From Ceratorhiza oryzae-sativae (lineage: Eukaryota; Basidiomycota; Agaricomycetes; Cantharellales; Ceratobasidiaceae), in NCBI GenBank assembly GCA_030998015.1, contig JARWMV010000014.1, positions 62,001 to 126,000 on the forward strand: DNA of 64,000 nt, written 5' to 3'. A model generated the notes under the pieces. That model was not told where the DNA came from and ran no database searches. It saw only the letters and a program-made list of their open reading frames with translations. Of this stretch, positions 23,637 to 36,235 are shown piece after piece. How positions within the stretch are numbered: position 1 is the first letter of the stretch; the number at the start of each line of letters is the position of its first letter. The translations under genes were made by a program, and so were the position numbers.

Positions 23637-26600
23637 ATGCCCAACCAGCTGCACATCCCGTTCAAGCACACGCCGCCCGCACACATCAGGGACGCCGTCG
23701 ACGCCTACATCGAGTTCCACCACACCGACGCACACCCAGACGCCTTCAAGTGGGACATCGCCCGCTGGGTCGAGCTGCGCCGCGACGGCGTCGGCGGCTA
23801 CGTCCACGTCGGCCGCGTCGACGCCAGCCTGCTGTCGGTCGCCCGCTGCCCTTCCCCTGCACCCCCGCTGACTGTCGTCTAGGTACCACGCCCACCTTGT
23901 CCTCTTGTTGACCAAATTCCCCGCGAACGTAAGTCGATCCTATACGTCACCCCGCGCTCACCTCTTGACAGGCCGAGTTCTAGATAGGATTGACCATCAC
24001 TTACGAACCAGCGTTTCCGTCGGTCACAAGGGGGGCATGCTCGGCCGACGATCTTGTCTTTGAACGCGCCTGCGTACTGTTCAATCTCGCAGCCCTGTAC
24101 TCTCAGCTTGGCACCGCTGCCAGTCGCAACAGTGCCGACGATATCAAGCTCGTCGTCTCGAATTTCCAGGTACGCATCTACTCAGGTTCCTTGAACCTCC
24201 TTCCGATTGTCAATCTAGAACGCGGCCGGTGTTTTGCAATATCTATCGAGCGAGGTCCTGCCAGCATTGGCCTCGTCATTGGGGCAAGCCGTGGCCATCC
24301 CTTCAGAGCTCACGGAAGCCGCGCTCAAGTCACTAGAGCTACTCATGCTTGCCCAAGCTCAAGAGTGTGTTTGGCAGAGGGGCTCCATGGGTGGGGCACT
24401 CCTTGCTGTCTGGTCGACATGGACTTATATCCAATACAGAATCTTACAAAGACGGCACCCTGTCAAAGCTAGCGAAACAGGTTTGTACGCTTCCTGCCCT
24501 CGTTCGCATCCAACGCCCATCCATCTCCAGGTGTCTATATACTACGAGTCCGCCCTGTCTGCCACCAGTGATCTGTCACCCTCCCCTTTCCCCCAGGTAC
24601 ACATCCTTTGTTTTACTCGCAGGCCTGCATTGCTTCAACCATATACTAGGAATGGATCAACCACATGACCATGAAGAAACATCATTTCGAGGGTGTTGCA
24701 CAGTTTAGGCAAAGCCGAAGTGATCTTCATGCACACAAGTGCGTGCATATAACCTCCCTGTCCATACTCCTCGTTGATAGACAACATACAGGTATAACAT
24801 TGAACTCGCTCGGTTGAAAATGGCCCAGAACGAGGTAAAGCAGGGCCTTGAACGAGCCTCGAAAGGTGTAGCCAAGGCTGTGATCGACGACATCAAGGTT
24901 CTTGCCATCCGCGAACCCCAATGGCGTGTCCTGACACTGTTCGCAGAGCCTTTCCAAAATACTCGATACCAACTTTGCCCGTGCGCAAAAAGACAATGAT
25001 TTGATCTATCACCAAACTGTGCCTCCCGAGTCAACGCTCCCCCCAATCACAGGTGCTAACATGGTAAAGAGCCTTACGAGCAGCCAACTCCAGGACCCCT
25101 CGTCGATGGTCAAAGACGCCGAAAATGCCTTGTTCTCTGGGCTGGTGGCTTATGGTGTACGCATGGCTGTTGGTATGTCAAAAACGCCCTCTGAGCTACT
25201 TCACTACATGACTAACATACATATGTCAGAGCTGTACGTTGATCGAAGGGAAAATTGGATTAAAGAGGAGGTCGAAGGGAGAGCCAAGGAGCTCGATGCT
25301 GAGATTACCAGGTACAGAAATCACGCTTTCACCCCCAGACCAACTCACCCTCTGCGCACAAGGTTACTGCAGAAACTCAATCTTCCTGCCTCACTCGATG
25401 TTCTCGACAAACCTGCTGGCATACCACCCAGCCTCCTTCGTCGATCTGAAGAGATCCGCTCGATGGGTGGTGTGGAGTCGCTACAACAGCAAATTGAAGA
25501 CGTCCAGACCCTGGGATCATCTGCTAGTGGCATCCTCGAAGAAGTCCGGTTTCCTTGCCTATCTCGGTGAACCTCGCTTATAATGTTGATAGGCGTTCGA
25601 TCTGCTCGATACTGAAGCCGGAGAGGATGAGACATTCCTATCGCAGCTTCCAGAAGGCATGGCGCAACTAGCCGCAGACTCGGGCTATTACAACTCCCAA
25701 ATCGCGAACAAAGAACTGACTGCAAAAGCAAACAGCTACAGGCAGATTTTAGATAACGCTGCTTCGAGTGATGCAATAGTAAGGGGCAAGTGGGAGGAAT
25801 GGGAGGAGAATGTTGAAGTTCTGGGATCTGAACCTGTGGATCTTCACGCTTCCACTATCCTACTAATTCGCTTACCCCAGCTTCACAGGATCAAATGGAG
25901 CGCCTCATCCCTTCACATATGAGCTCCAACTCCACGGAAGCAACCCAAGCGCATACATATGCCCGTGCCATTCGAGCTGGCCTCGAACATCTCGAAGATC
26001 TTCGAAGCGCCCGCGCACGATGTGTCGAGTCGGCCCGCCAGCGAGCAAACACGGATGACATCAAATCTCGCATCATGCGTGAAGCGTCCGGTTTAGCTCG
26101 ATGGGTTGAAGTTAAGCCCGCGATGTTTGAGGGAACGATCGAAGAGGAGCTGGGCAAGTTTGATAGGTATCGGGACAGTGTCGAGGAAGGAAAGGAGAAG
26201 CAGGAGGAAGAATTGGCAAGGGTCGAGGTGAGTGATTTGGATTACGGCTGATGCGTAGGTTTACGGAACCGACTCGCAGCAATTAACCGGGCTGCTCATA
26301 CAAGCGCGTACCGACGATCCCGTACTTAAACAAAGGGAGGCAGCGTTGCAATCACTAGACCTGGCCTACCACCGGTATCTCGAGGTGCTGTCTAATGTCA
26401 CGGAAGGTGCCAAGGTATCGTGGGCCAGACATGTCACTCCACCGAATGCTGAGCCGAACTCGTTTTCTTAGTTCTATACACAATTCTCGGACCATTTGAG
26501 CGCTTTCCAAGAAGAATGCTCAAGATGGGTAGAACTACGTCGCGCTCAACGAAAGTAAGGTCAAGCTCACGTTCTCAGTTTGGCTTCTCAATCACCCGTA

Positions 26601-27029
26601 CATAGAGAGATCACCGATCTCATTACTGAGCAACTCCGACCTCGATCCCCATCTAAGAAATCAAAATCAAAAGGCAAATCCCGCGCCCGCAGCGACAATA
26701 CGGAGCAACCAACCTCCGAACCGATATCCACATCGGCGTCTAACCCACCAACAAAACCGAAACCGAAAGCGGCTCCTCAGACCCAACCCGAAGTCCAAGG
26801 CGAGGCCGAGTCTAGTCCTTCGCCCCTGAAGGCTCCTACTCCGCCGATGCCCGCAGCTGCGGTGCCGCCCCCGACCACGTTTAAACTCCCAGCGCCAGGC
26901 TCATCGGAATGGGAAGACTTTGAGCTCCCTGCACCACCTCCTATACCTACCCCACGAAAGCCTGGCCGAGCCAAGGCGACGGAAGCTACCCCAGGACGGA
27001 AAACCCAATCCAAGGCGACTGCAGATTGA
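23637..27029 (+). CDS. RIM20: Bro1-domain protein, PalA/RIM20-like
   Basis: A Bro1-family ESCRT-associated protein. PalA/RIM20 members scaffold the alkaline-pH-sensing pathway at endosomes by binding the YPxL motifs of the PacC/Rim101 factor and Snf7. The start MPNQLHIPFKHTPP resembles PalA/ALIX rather than BRO1. Bro1 domain pieces, spliced from short exons: YIEFHHTDAHPDAFKWDIARW, LVFERACVLFNLAALYSQLG, LVVSNFQNAAGVLQYLSSEV, LMLAQAQECVWQ and YKDGTLSKLAKQVSIYYESA. The ALIX-type V domain follows: DPSSMVKDAENALFSGLV, ELYVDRRENWIKEEVE, a helical coil (GVESLQQQIEDVQTL) and EEWEENVEVL, SARARCVESARQRANTDD. The tail is proline- and basic-rich, ending SKATAD. Length is near 850 residues as for family members. 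RIM20 is the family symbol; the orthology is inferred. Confidence 0.85.
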
Positions 27030-27848
27030 TTCACATTTGTATGTTTATTATACAGGGGCGAGCCAAAGCCTGGTCAAATCCGTAGAATTTCCTGTATTCG
27101 AATATACGAGTATTTCCTTTTGCGAGCACCTGTTACTCGTGATTCTTCGAGTCTTCTTGATCGCCCTTGGACGCATAGCTGATTCCACTCCTCCATCCTA
27201 GCACCTGGAAATTGAATAGAGATAAAGTTACGACAAAATTATTGGTGCCATTGGACCCATTCGCCTTTTGCGAATTGCACTTGCCGTTTGCTGTGTATAT
27301 CGGTGAAGCAGGACTATCCTGCCACGCCATGCCCACATTTTCCTATTCAAATTGCCACGGTCGGAAAATCTCGCAAGCTGTATGCGCATAGTTGGACGAA
27401 CGAACCATGCGATGGGGCCATACCTAACCTATTTGGGCCAGATGTGCTGGCATGACACAGATGCCTAATTATTTCCAGCCGTACAATCAACATTTTTGGG
27501 CCGAGTCAAGGTGTTTCAGAGGTGCTAGGACAAGTTCTTGGTCCGTCCCGGAGCTGCCTTTGGGATTTTGACAGCGTCGATGATATTTCCGAGTAAATTG
27601 ACGACTGTCTGTAAAAACATGCCTATACTGTCACTGGGCGAGTCCGTTCGGTCGAGTCAGATGTGCATGTGACAGACGAAACCCGAACGCCCGCCGTATT
27701 TCGCACCTCTTATCCTCCAATCATTCTACAGCTTCGCTAGGATGCCACCTGATCGCGGGGTCTTTAAGCAAGCCTCGGCTTGATGGGGCCCCGCTCCCCA
27801 TCCTTGCTCCACCATCTACCACTGCTGTTCAAGGCCTCTTAATAGAAC
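27030..27848. other. Intergenic between PalA and a small gene
   Basis: No gene of ordinary size. The left part is the AT-rich 3' end of PalA. A 31-codon frame lies on the minus strand at 27525-27620 and is listed separately. The right part (27660-27848) is the likely promoter of the following small gene; no CACGTG box was seen in it. Confidence 0.35.
27525..27620 (-). CDS. Possible 31-aa amphipathic micro-ORF
   Basis: An ATG-started frame of 31 codons, MFLQTVVNLLGNIIDAVK then IPKAAPGRTKNLS, predicts an amphipathic helix with a basic tail. It is antisense to the PalA downstream region. The bases before its fifth codon (tttttacag) also look like a 3' splice site, so it might instead be the last exon of a longer gene whose upstream exon I could not find. 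No family is recognised. Confidence 0.2.
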   Translation of the reverse strand: MFLQTVVNLLGNIIDAVKIPKAAPGRTKNLS

Positions 27849-28217
27849 ATGGACGAGGAAGGAAACCAAGAGAACCGAGAGGTCCGCCCTAGAGGATCCC
27901 GTATGAATGCGGCTGAGTCAAGGGTGAGCCTCGATAGCTCAGTCTTCAACCACCCAGATTCTCAGCTGCCCCTTGTTTCAGCCACCACCAGTCTGGCAAC
28001 CTGGAACTATTCTTGAAGGCGAGGTAAACGGGGCATGGGTGTTCGTAGAGGTTTTATCGTTGGTTGGAGACGTAAGTCTGGGTACCCTCAGCCATCTTTT
28101 TTTCGTCTGACTACTAGCCTGGAGCCGACGATCAGCCAGACGTACCGCCTTCGCTTGGCGAACGGCGATGGCCCCAAAGGAGAAGCAAATTTAATTCTTC
28201 ATTACAACCAGCTTAGA
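27849..28217 (+). CDS. Small three-exon hypothetical protein (about 87 aa)
   Basis: Three small exons join in phase 0 through introns with good splice sites: 27849-27923 (MDEEGNQENREVRPRGS), a middle exon from about 27982 to 28070 (PPPVWQPGTILEGEVNGAWV, ending SLVGD before a GTAAGT donor) and a last exon starting after gactactag and ending at the TAG at 28215 (PSLGERRWPQRRSKFNSS). The N-terminus is charged and the C-terminus basic. I do not recognise it. The consistent phase argues for a real gene; it could also be 5' leader of the arrestin-like gene that begins 237 bp further on. Confidence 0.35.
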
Positions 28218-28453
28218 TGGCCTGGGTTTGGTGGACCCGCATGAAATGTCATGTAAAGGCGGGAGGATTTGTACATTTTTGAGTCGAGACAGATTGCTAT
28301 TTCAAATGCGAGCGGCGATTATTGTGGTGTGTTGACGCGAATGGAAGTCTTGTTAAGACAGGGGCTAGTCTCCAATCCTAAGCTCGACGTCTCTGGCCTG
28401 GAACTTGTCCGCGGTTACTGCCGATCCTTTCGACACATACCTCGGCTGAAACG

Positions 28454-31400
28454 ATGCCTGCACCGGCGTCGAACCGACAAGAGCTCATGAACGCTGGCCC
28501 GCACCATGCCAAGCTCCGGGTGACGGCGCATGTCGGCGCCCCAATCCACGTCGCAGGCACCGAAGTGGCGGGCAAGATCGACGTCGAGTGCCGTGCAGAA
28601 CGTGGGCTTGGGTTGGGCACCATCATGGTTGAGCTCATCGCAGTCCAGGGTATGCTTGTCCCACCCCCCGTCTCGCGTTCTGCTCATGAACGGTGCCGCC
28701 AGAGCTCAACTCCCGCGACCATGCCGCCACTTCGACGTTTATCCACACACGCAGAATATTCCAGGGGCCTGGCCTCCCCCCCTCTAATGCCGTCATCGCA
28801 GAAGACGAAGCTGGGGCTTTCCCGCCCCATCATTATCCAGCCCGCCGTGGGATTACAACCTTCTTCTTCAGGCTCCCGATACCGTTGACGTCGCCGGCAT
28901 CGATCGACTTTGGCTCAGGTCTTGCACGCATTCGCTATGAAATCCGGGCGAGCGCGTCGGTCGCCTGGAAGGGAGAGCGACGTCTCGTCACCGACCGGCA
29001 GGACCTGCAGGTTGTCGAGAGCGCGAGACAGGAGGTAGAATCAGCGGGCACAGTGGTAGGAGAAAGCGGAAAAATTTGGATGCAGGCCAAGGTTCTTGGA
29101 GGTGCTGTCATTGCTGGCCAAACGTGCTGCGTTGAGCTTCATGTCAAAAACCAATCGTCGCGCAAGGTCTGTCCGTTGGTTTGCACACAACGCTGATGCT
29201 CATCATTATCTCAGACTACTGGAGTCAATGTCACTCTGCGACGTGTCTTACACCTCGATAACCCGCCTCCACAACATGTCAACGTAATCATAGCCGACAC
29301 ACTTGTGACTGCTCCCTTCAATAGTGCAGAGTATTGCTGCCCTCCCGGCGTCGAGGGCGTCGCAAAACTCGTGATCAATGTTCCTCGCACGGCTAGGACC
29401 GTCAAAGGTTTGCTTGGCAACAGTCCCTGGCTTGATTTTTCGGTTTCTAACGAGATTATGCACAGGTGGATCCCGCGAAAGCGGCGAAGCAGGCTCTGAC
29501 AAAGTCGTACCTGCCTTGTTTGATGTTCGGGCGTCCATCAGTGTTCGGCTGGGGTTGGGCACCGGAGCGTGAGTGACTTTTGGTTCGGCATCCCCAAGCA
29601 CATTCACATCCCATATGCTCATCTAGCGAAGATTTGTCGTTGGACCTACCAATTGTCATCTCTCATCCGGCTGCCGTTCCCGCTGAGCCTTCTTTCCTTG
29701 GCCTGCCGAATCAGGATGCTATCCACCCCAGGCCGGTTAGCCCATATACACCTTACGAGCCCCCTCGATCGCCGTTCGCGCCCCCAATGTCACCTGTTCA
29801 ACCGTATTCCCCAGTCCATTCCCCTTACCCACCTTCTTCACCAGCTCCTTACGCACAGGTGTACTTTCCGCCGATGTCTCCTCAACCTCCAAACATCTTA
29901 AACTACTTTCCGGCCCCTCCCATGTCCCCAACGCTCCCTATGTCCCCTGGCCCACCAATGTCCCCAGCTCCACCTTTCACGCCCGCTCCGCCTTTCACTC
30001 CCGCTCCTCCATTCATGCCCATAATACCGCCAACATCGACATATCCCGATATGGGTTATGTGCACCAGGCATATCCATATTCTCCTGAATTACCCCAATC
30101 GCCGGTATTACCACAAACACCTCATCTACCACAATTTCAACATACCCAGGCGATGCCTCAACTCGAGCCACCCCAGTCGCCTCGACGGTATGACGGTTTA
30201 CCTTCGAGAGGCCCCCTTCCTCCCCTCCCCCCACGTCCTACAAGCGCAGAGCCCCACGTTCACCAGGTCGCAGTTGATCTCCCCCCTACCGCAGGAGCTT
30301 CATCGCCCGCGGCTGCTCGAATTTTCCCTGCCCTTGAAGCAAGTACAAATGCTGACGGGGTGGAAGGCAAGGGCGCTCGGGCCTCGCGTGTTTCTGAGCA
30401 CCTGCACATGTCGTCCCGAACACGTTCAGTTTCACCAACAGGTCGTCGGTTTGCCGGTGCCAGACCTCGTCCGTCAATCACACAACCTACTGCAACCGTA
30501 GAAAAGGCATCAAAGCCGCGATCGCAGGTTTCAACCTTGCCTAGCACAAGGCACAAGGATAGGGGCACCAGCCGGGAAACGAGCCCAGTTCGAGCCAAGG
30601 AGCCGGAAGAGTCGGTCTCAAACGCGACGGGGCAGCTTGCTGCCGAAACACCTGGGAGGAAAAATCTGGAAAGAACCATTCCTCAAGCGACTCCTACTTC
30701 TGGAAGCCAGCAGATCGGCGATCAACGAGCACCTGAAAAGACCTTGCCACGCCCGCCCCTTCCCGTGCCTGACAGCCCGATTAAGGTGGCGTCGGCGGAC
30801 CCCTCGATGACAGCATCGTCACCAAACGAGAATACCCAAGAGGGCACACCGGCACCAGCTGCCCACAAGCCTATGGCAAACTCGCCTCCTGTCGCCAAAC
30901 CGCTTCAGCCCGTGCCCACTGGCCTGACGGCACTAGAACGACGTTTGACGGCAAGAATAACGATGCCTACTCCGAGTCAGCCAGTTCGAAAGCCGACAAC
31001 CAGTCCTAAGCCACCCTCGCCAGCCGTTCAGCCTAATTCGGAGAATACTATCGACTGGGGAGAGATTGCTCGCATTGGGAAACTCAAATCGTTTGCCCTC
31101 GAACGGAAAAAACCTGCGGTCACCGCCTTTTCCCCACCAGCATTGCCCCAGAATCTTTTCGACAAGCCCAAGCCAAAAGCAGGCCCTGTTGCTCGCAAGC
31201 CAGTACCTAGTTTAGATGCTGAGGAACCCGTTGTCGGGAGCAATGTACCATCATTGTCTCGCCCACCATCGGCTACGCGAGCTAATCATGCCTCTACAAC
31301 CCCTACGACCCCCGGCCCTGCTCCTGCTCCAGAGTTAAAGCATCTGGTACGATACCAGTTAAACGACCCGCCTGTACCCAAGCCATCCAACAGCAACCTC

Positions 31401-33458
31401 CCAGCAAACCAACCAGCTACTCATACTGGACAAATATCACCAGGATCCACTCAGCAACGTCCAATGCCTTCTATACCCGCACCAGCGCCTCTTCAACCAA
31501 GTCCTTCGACCCAAACACCTACCACCTCAAGGCCACCGTCATCCCCGGACCCGCCCATCTCTCCGCGCCCACGCAGCGCTCCTCGATCATCCAACTCTCC
31601 ACAACCGCCTGGCTCTTCGAGGCAGCCGGACTCCCAGCGACCGGTTTCGGTACAGCTACCGCCTTTCGAACAGCCAGTGTCTCATCCTCTAAAGGACCAA
31701 GTACAGAGCACACCTGTGCCTGTCAAACAACCTGGCCAGTCTTCCACTGTTATTTCCGCGCCAGTGGTGCTCAAAGCTCCCAAAAACGCTGTCCGCTACC
31801 AGCTGTCGGATGCACCAGTCCCAAAACTACAACCAATACCAAAATCTACGTCGGGAAGCCACAAAGCCCCAGCGAACAGCGTACCAAACTACAGAGCCGT
31901 TCTGAAGCCAGTGTCTGCGCCCCGGCCGGCATCCCCTTCCAAGTTCGTGCCGCGCTTAGATCAAACAAGGGACAAAGTTCCTACACCGACCGCTGCTACG
32001 TCGGGCACGTCGAGCAACCCTACATCGAGGACTAGTACACCCCGGGTCCCAATACTTCCTCTCCCCGCGCCTGAGCCAAAGGGACAGCAGCAGAACGTTA
32101 GACCCACTAGCCAAACACCTATTCAACCATCAGCCCCTCTACCTCGTCGGTCTCTCAGCCCAGAACGGCCCCATGCGCAGCCACCTCGTCGCCAACCCCA
32201 ACCAGCCATGGGAGAAAATAAACCAGCTGCTCAAAACCGATCTCAACCTTCGGAGCCTCGAGAGTTTCTGCCGAATCCCAAGCTGCACAAAAGGCCAGAT
32301 ATTTTGAGTCCCTCGCGGCCGGAAAAGGGCCTACTTCTCCCACCAAACCAAAGCCGCCTCCTATGCCTGTGCGGCAGATCCTCCGCACGCAAGGAAACAT
32401 GCAACAAGGTGGCCCAGAGCCTATTGTCCCCATTGAACCTCAGTCCGCCAGTTCAAGCTCGACCTATGCCCCGAATCCCGTCACCTCCGCCAGCTATCAA
32501 TCATACAATGATGCAACAAGAGGATAGTGGACCAAGATTTACCGCAATGCCCGTTCCTCCAACCGCCCCGACTGCTCGATCCTTGATTCCCGTCACGAGT
32601 TCAGGTTTTGAAGTTCCAGCAGTCTTACCTGGTAACGACGCTCGTGAACGCGCAGATGCTGCGCTGAGGGAGGCAGAGCTCTTCAGATTGAAACGTGAGG
32701 CGATATCGCGGGTGCCCATGTGGCTGAGCCCCGATATCAATCCCCAGGCGCCGCCCCCAACGCGAGCTTTACGGCCATCTGCTAACGAGCTTACGGGGTA
32801 CTCGAATTGGGATCTGCAGCACCCTACCGGGAGCGAGCCGACAATGGTGCGTAATCTAGCCTTCCGACGTATGTCAAACTTAGTCCTATCCTAGGCTGAA
32901 CTGCTGGCCGCAACGGACCAACCTGGGGCTCGACCGGTATACGATCCTCAACTAAAACATCCCCGACCGAGGCCTATGGCGTCCAAGTCAGCTGCGGCTT
33001 TGATGCCCAATGACGCTGAACTGCTGGCCAAGTACGATGTCCGATCCGCTCGCGGGGGGAAAGGTGGGCAAGTCACCGCCGTCGCGTCTATCTGGCAGAA
33101 CGCTACTGCGGGCCTGCCAGTGAAGCAGCATGGCCCCCCTCCAATTTCCAGCAAAGCATCATCGGATCGGACTATTGCTACATCTTCACTTGTACCTGGA
33201 TCGCCTGTTCTCATCAAATCTACCTCGGTACCAACTATGATATACCCCGCAACCGCGGTTCCCGTTCTTTCTTCAACGGCGTCCCTCGCTAGGCCAATTG
33301 GAGAACCTGGGGCTCGCGTCCGACAGATGACACTCCCAACATCCATTCCTGAATCTCAGTCGGATGACGTCTTGGTGCGACGAACGAGCCAGCCAACCCA
33401 AGGCATGGCTGTTGGCCAAGCGAGGCTGAGAGAGTTGATTGGTAAATATCAATCATGA
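28454..33458 (+). CDS. Arrestin-like protein with a very long proline-rich tail
   Basis: An alpha-arrestin-like protein, a family acting as adaptors between membrane cargo and HECT ubiquitin ligases. Exons 28454-29560 give the arrestin fold: KLRVTAHVGAPIHVAGTEVA, GKIDVECRAERGLGLGTIMV, ITTFFFRLPIPLTSPASIDF, ARIRYEIRASASVAWKGE, MQAKVLGGAVIAGQTCCVEL, VNVTLRRVLHLDN and FDVRASISVRLGLGTG. One huge exon (about 29623-32844) and a final one (from about 32895) add over 1,200 residues of Pro/Ser/Thr-rich disorder: MSP/PFTP repeats at 29912-30020, two copies of VRYQLxDxPVPK (31347-31382 and 31791-31826), and a helical part near the end (NDARERADAALREAELFRLK). No PPxY ligase-docking site was obvious by eye. 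The tail is far longer than in typical arrestins. Near 32335-32510 the better-looking frame is +1. The gene ends RLRELIGKYQS. Confidence 0.75.
29912..30020 (+). repeat. Degenerate 15-18 bp proline repeats in the arrestin tail
   Basis: The exon encodes successive units of the type PPMSP, LPMSP, PPMSP, PPFTP, PPFTP, PPFMP. Adjacent nucleotide units are near copies (cctttcac[gt]cccgctc). Such a tract is prone to length change and would form an extended polyproline helix. Confidence 0.7.
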
Positions 33459-33656
33459 ACGTTTCAATCTACCCCGTGTATTTCCTTCGGTCTTTGGATT
33501 CAGGTATTTGCAGGGTTTCTTAACTTATCATGGAATAGTCTGCTTTTCATTTTGTATCACCCCAGGTATTGAGCACACATAGAGCAATATACAGCTATTA
33601 GAATCCATAGAATATGGCCATGCCTTTAGGCTTGAGCATCCTGGGCCGTCATGTGC

Positions 33657-36235
33657 CTAGATTGCGGACCTTCCTGCAGTCTACGAGAATTCATTGTCAC
33701 CAAACCTCGAAAACACCAGTAAGTTTATGCACAAACCATACCTCGATTGGAAGAAACAGCATAAGCAGCGATGTGATTATAAACAAAGAAGCAGCCAAGA
33801 ACAATGGGGCATTGGTTGTTAAGTCACCGTAGGTTGCAACTGTTGATGCACAGGGTTTGAGTATGATTTCGCTTGCAAAAGGTTATTATACTAACTGATA
33901 GGCGCCATAAGTCCAAGAACTCGATTGGCGGCGGAGCATATTGCATCCCCCGTTCCTCTGTGGGGGGCAGGGAATACTTCTGGGGTGTAGGCATAAAGCT
34001 ACATACACAGCCGCCACATTAGGGGCCGGTAAACACAAGAGATCCCTCACTCACCACCCCATACATTGCGTTCTGTGTCAATGCGCTTGCGCAATTGAAA
34101 CCAAGGACACTGGCCGAGTTCTACGGAAGGATCAATCGGTTCAGTCCTGTGCGATGCCCTGAACTAGAGACGTACCTTTGCCTGAGTGAAAAGAAACAAG
34201 AAAATGCCAGTCAGGCACGTAGACGACGCCATAGCAAATTTCCGGCCACCAAAGGCCCATTTTCCACCACCGCGAGTCCAGTCCACCATCAAACACTAAT
34301 TCGAGGCAGTCAGCCAGTTGAACACTGGGTATATGCGGCCAAGACGTACCGCTACAATAGAACCGGGGCCCCTGATGAGAAATGGGGATAAGTATGGCTA
34401 TTGCAAGAGCGATCCAAGTATTCCTCACATAACGGAGACGATGCTGTATGTACGGTATGTTTCGTCGATAGAACCTGATCCTTGTGACACGGATCTTTGG
34501 CTCAGGTAAATCGGTAGAAACGCGTTGTATAAGGGGTAGGCAAGTCCGATTAGGCCCCAGCAGGCAATTGTCAATGATCTAGATAGAGTTAAACTTGATG
34601 AATAAGCAATGGTTGACGAGATCGTACGTGTTGAGAGCAAGTTTGGGGGTAGAAAACAAAGGCTGCAAGGACAAAACCCCCCCAATGAGCATATCTCAGA
34701 TATGTTGGAGATTGTCGTACCTTCACGTAGGATAAATCAAACGACGTAAACGATTCCTTGATGACTTGAAGGTTGGCATGTTTGGGAACCATCTGGGTCT
34801 TAAGGCCACGTTGGTTAATCGATTCAAAATGGTCCAAAGTGATAGTGATCGTTCGGCCATTTCTACTGGCAACGTATTGTAGGACCTGGACGGAAGCAGT
34901 GAGTAAGCCAGTCCAACAACCTTCGCCTTCGGCCAACCTCCAGAGCTTCTTGGTCCCGCCCTTTGGCAACCAGATATTTTGGAGACTCTTGTAGTGTGAA
35001 AACTACATAGCGCGCCAAAAACATTAAAAATGTCATAGCGCCCAAAGTGTAGCTAGGTGATCATGTTTCTATCGCAGATTGAGGTGTTTTGCGTAACAAC
35101 CTACAATGTGTATCGCCAGCCATTGTTTTCGCCCGACCGACAGGGCTGTGGGGCATCCGTTGTGCAAGAATACCTGGAAATGAAGCCCCAGGCAATTAGC
35201 GAAGCAACGAGCTGACCAAACGACCACCACGCGGATAGCAAAGTAAGAAGCCACTGATGAGAGCCAGGGATGAATTCCAGAAATAGTGCGCCATCAACCG
35301 GAAGACTACGGCTCGAGTAAGCCGCCATACCAAAAGGAATCCCACCAGAAACCTACTTTCCACCAACGCCAAAACCTGTCGGGCAAACCTCAGCTAGGCT
35401 TCTACCGCGCATCCTTACCCTCACTCACCTAGACAAGCGATCAACGACCCTAGCGTAACAAAATTATGGGAACCTCCAGCAGCGACGCCGAACACTCCCG
35501 ATAAGAACAGCGTGATCTAACACCATAAAAGGCAGCTTCATCAGCACGACGGCTACGCATCATTCGACCTCACGCACGTTCCAAGACAATCTTCGACCAA
35601 TGATATCTGTCAACACACCCTATGTTTCGTTTAGGAGGCTGTCAGTAGGTGGGTCTGAGTCGCATGAGCACCCGCCGAACCACCCACCCATGTTGTAGCG
35701 CCGATAGTAAGTCCGACATAGAGAGCCAGTGTTGCAAAAGCGACGTGTGGCTAGGACCCAAGGATGAGCATTAGTATTTATCGCGCACGATAAAGGTTAG
35801 ATTACTGGTTGCATCTCTCGGGAAATAGAAGGTAGGATAATAGCAACTCCCTGCAGCCAGATATCTGTGAAGGCGGTTTCAGACAGGGATCCACAAGCTA
35901 CAGCGCACAACACTTGCTGTCTGCCATCCACCCAAAACCGGACAGGAGAAACAGCTCCCATTGGTATCGCCCCATTCCAATTCTGAGAGGTCGAGTGAGC
36001 GTGTCCGTGGTTTAGGTCGGGTGAAGACGTACTCGTTTTGAAGGCATTGGTTGACTGGAAGGAGGTGTTCATTGGTTCGCATTGAGCCATTGGAAAGGGA
36101 AGAATACGTACTCAAATCGCTTTTCATGTCATATACGCTGTTCACACCATCCTCGGGCGCTCGGCGTTCGACAGAAACTACATCCACTTCGACCCCTCGT
36201 GGGCCCTGTTTCTCCATATCTATGGAGCTCAGCAT
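33657..36235 (-). CDS. Major facilitator superfamily transporter (SVOP/general-substrate type)
   Basis: A 12-segment MFS transporter at a cellular membrane, of the group that includes SVOP-like and fungal general-substrate transporters; substrate unknown. The first exon (ATG at 36235) encodes a cytosolic N-terminus rich in Ser and Glu. Later short exons give IGMGRYQWELFLLSGFGWMA and DIWLQGVAIILPSISREMQP-type helices 1 and 2, LFLEFIPGSHQWLLTLLSAW and WSFGQLVASLIAWGFI (central), a Cys-containing luminal loop, WRYTLYTLGAMTFLMFLARY then VVFTLQESPKYLVAKGRDQE (MFS A-like motif and linker), LTIACWGLIGLAYPLYNAFL and YTPEVFPAPIRGTGD (helix 10-11 motif). It ends FFLPIETAGRSAI, as many of these transporters do. 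About 15 introns make exon edges approximate. Confidence 0.82.

Noticed and set aside
30260..30679. 139-codon minus-strand frame within the arrestin exon
   Set aside because: Antisense shadow of the proline-rich coding sequence.
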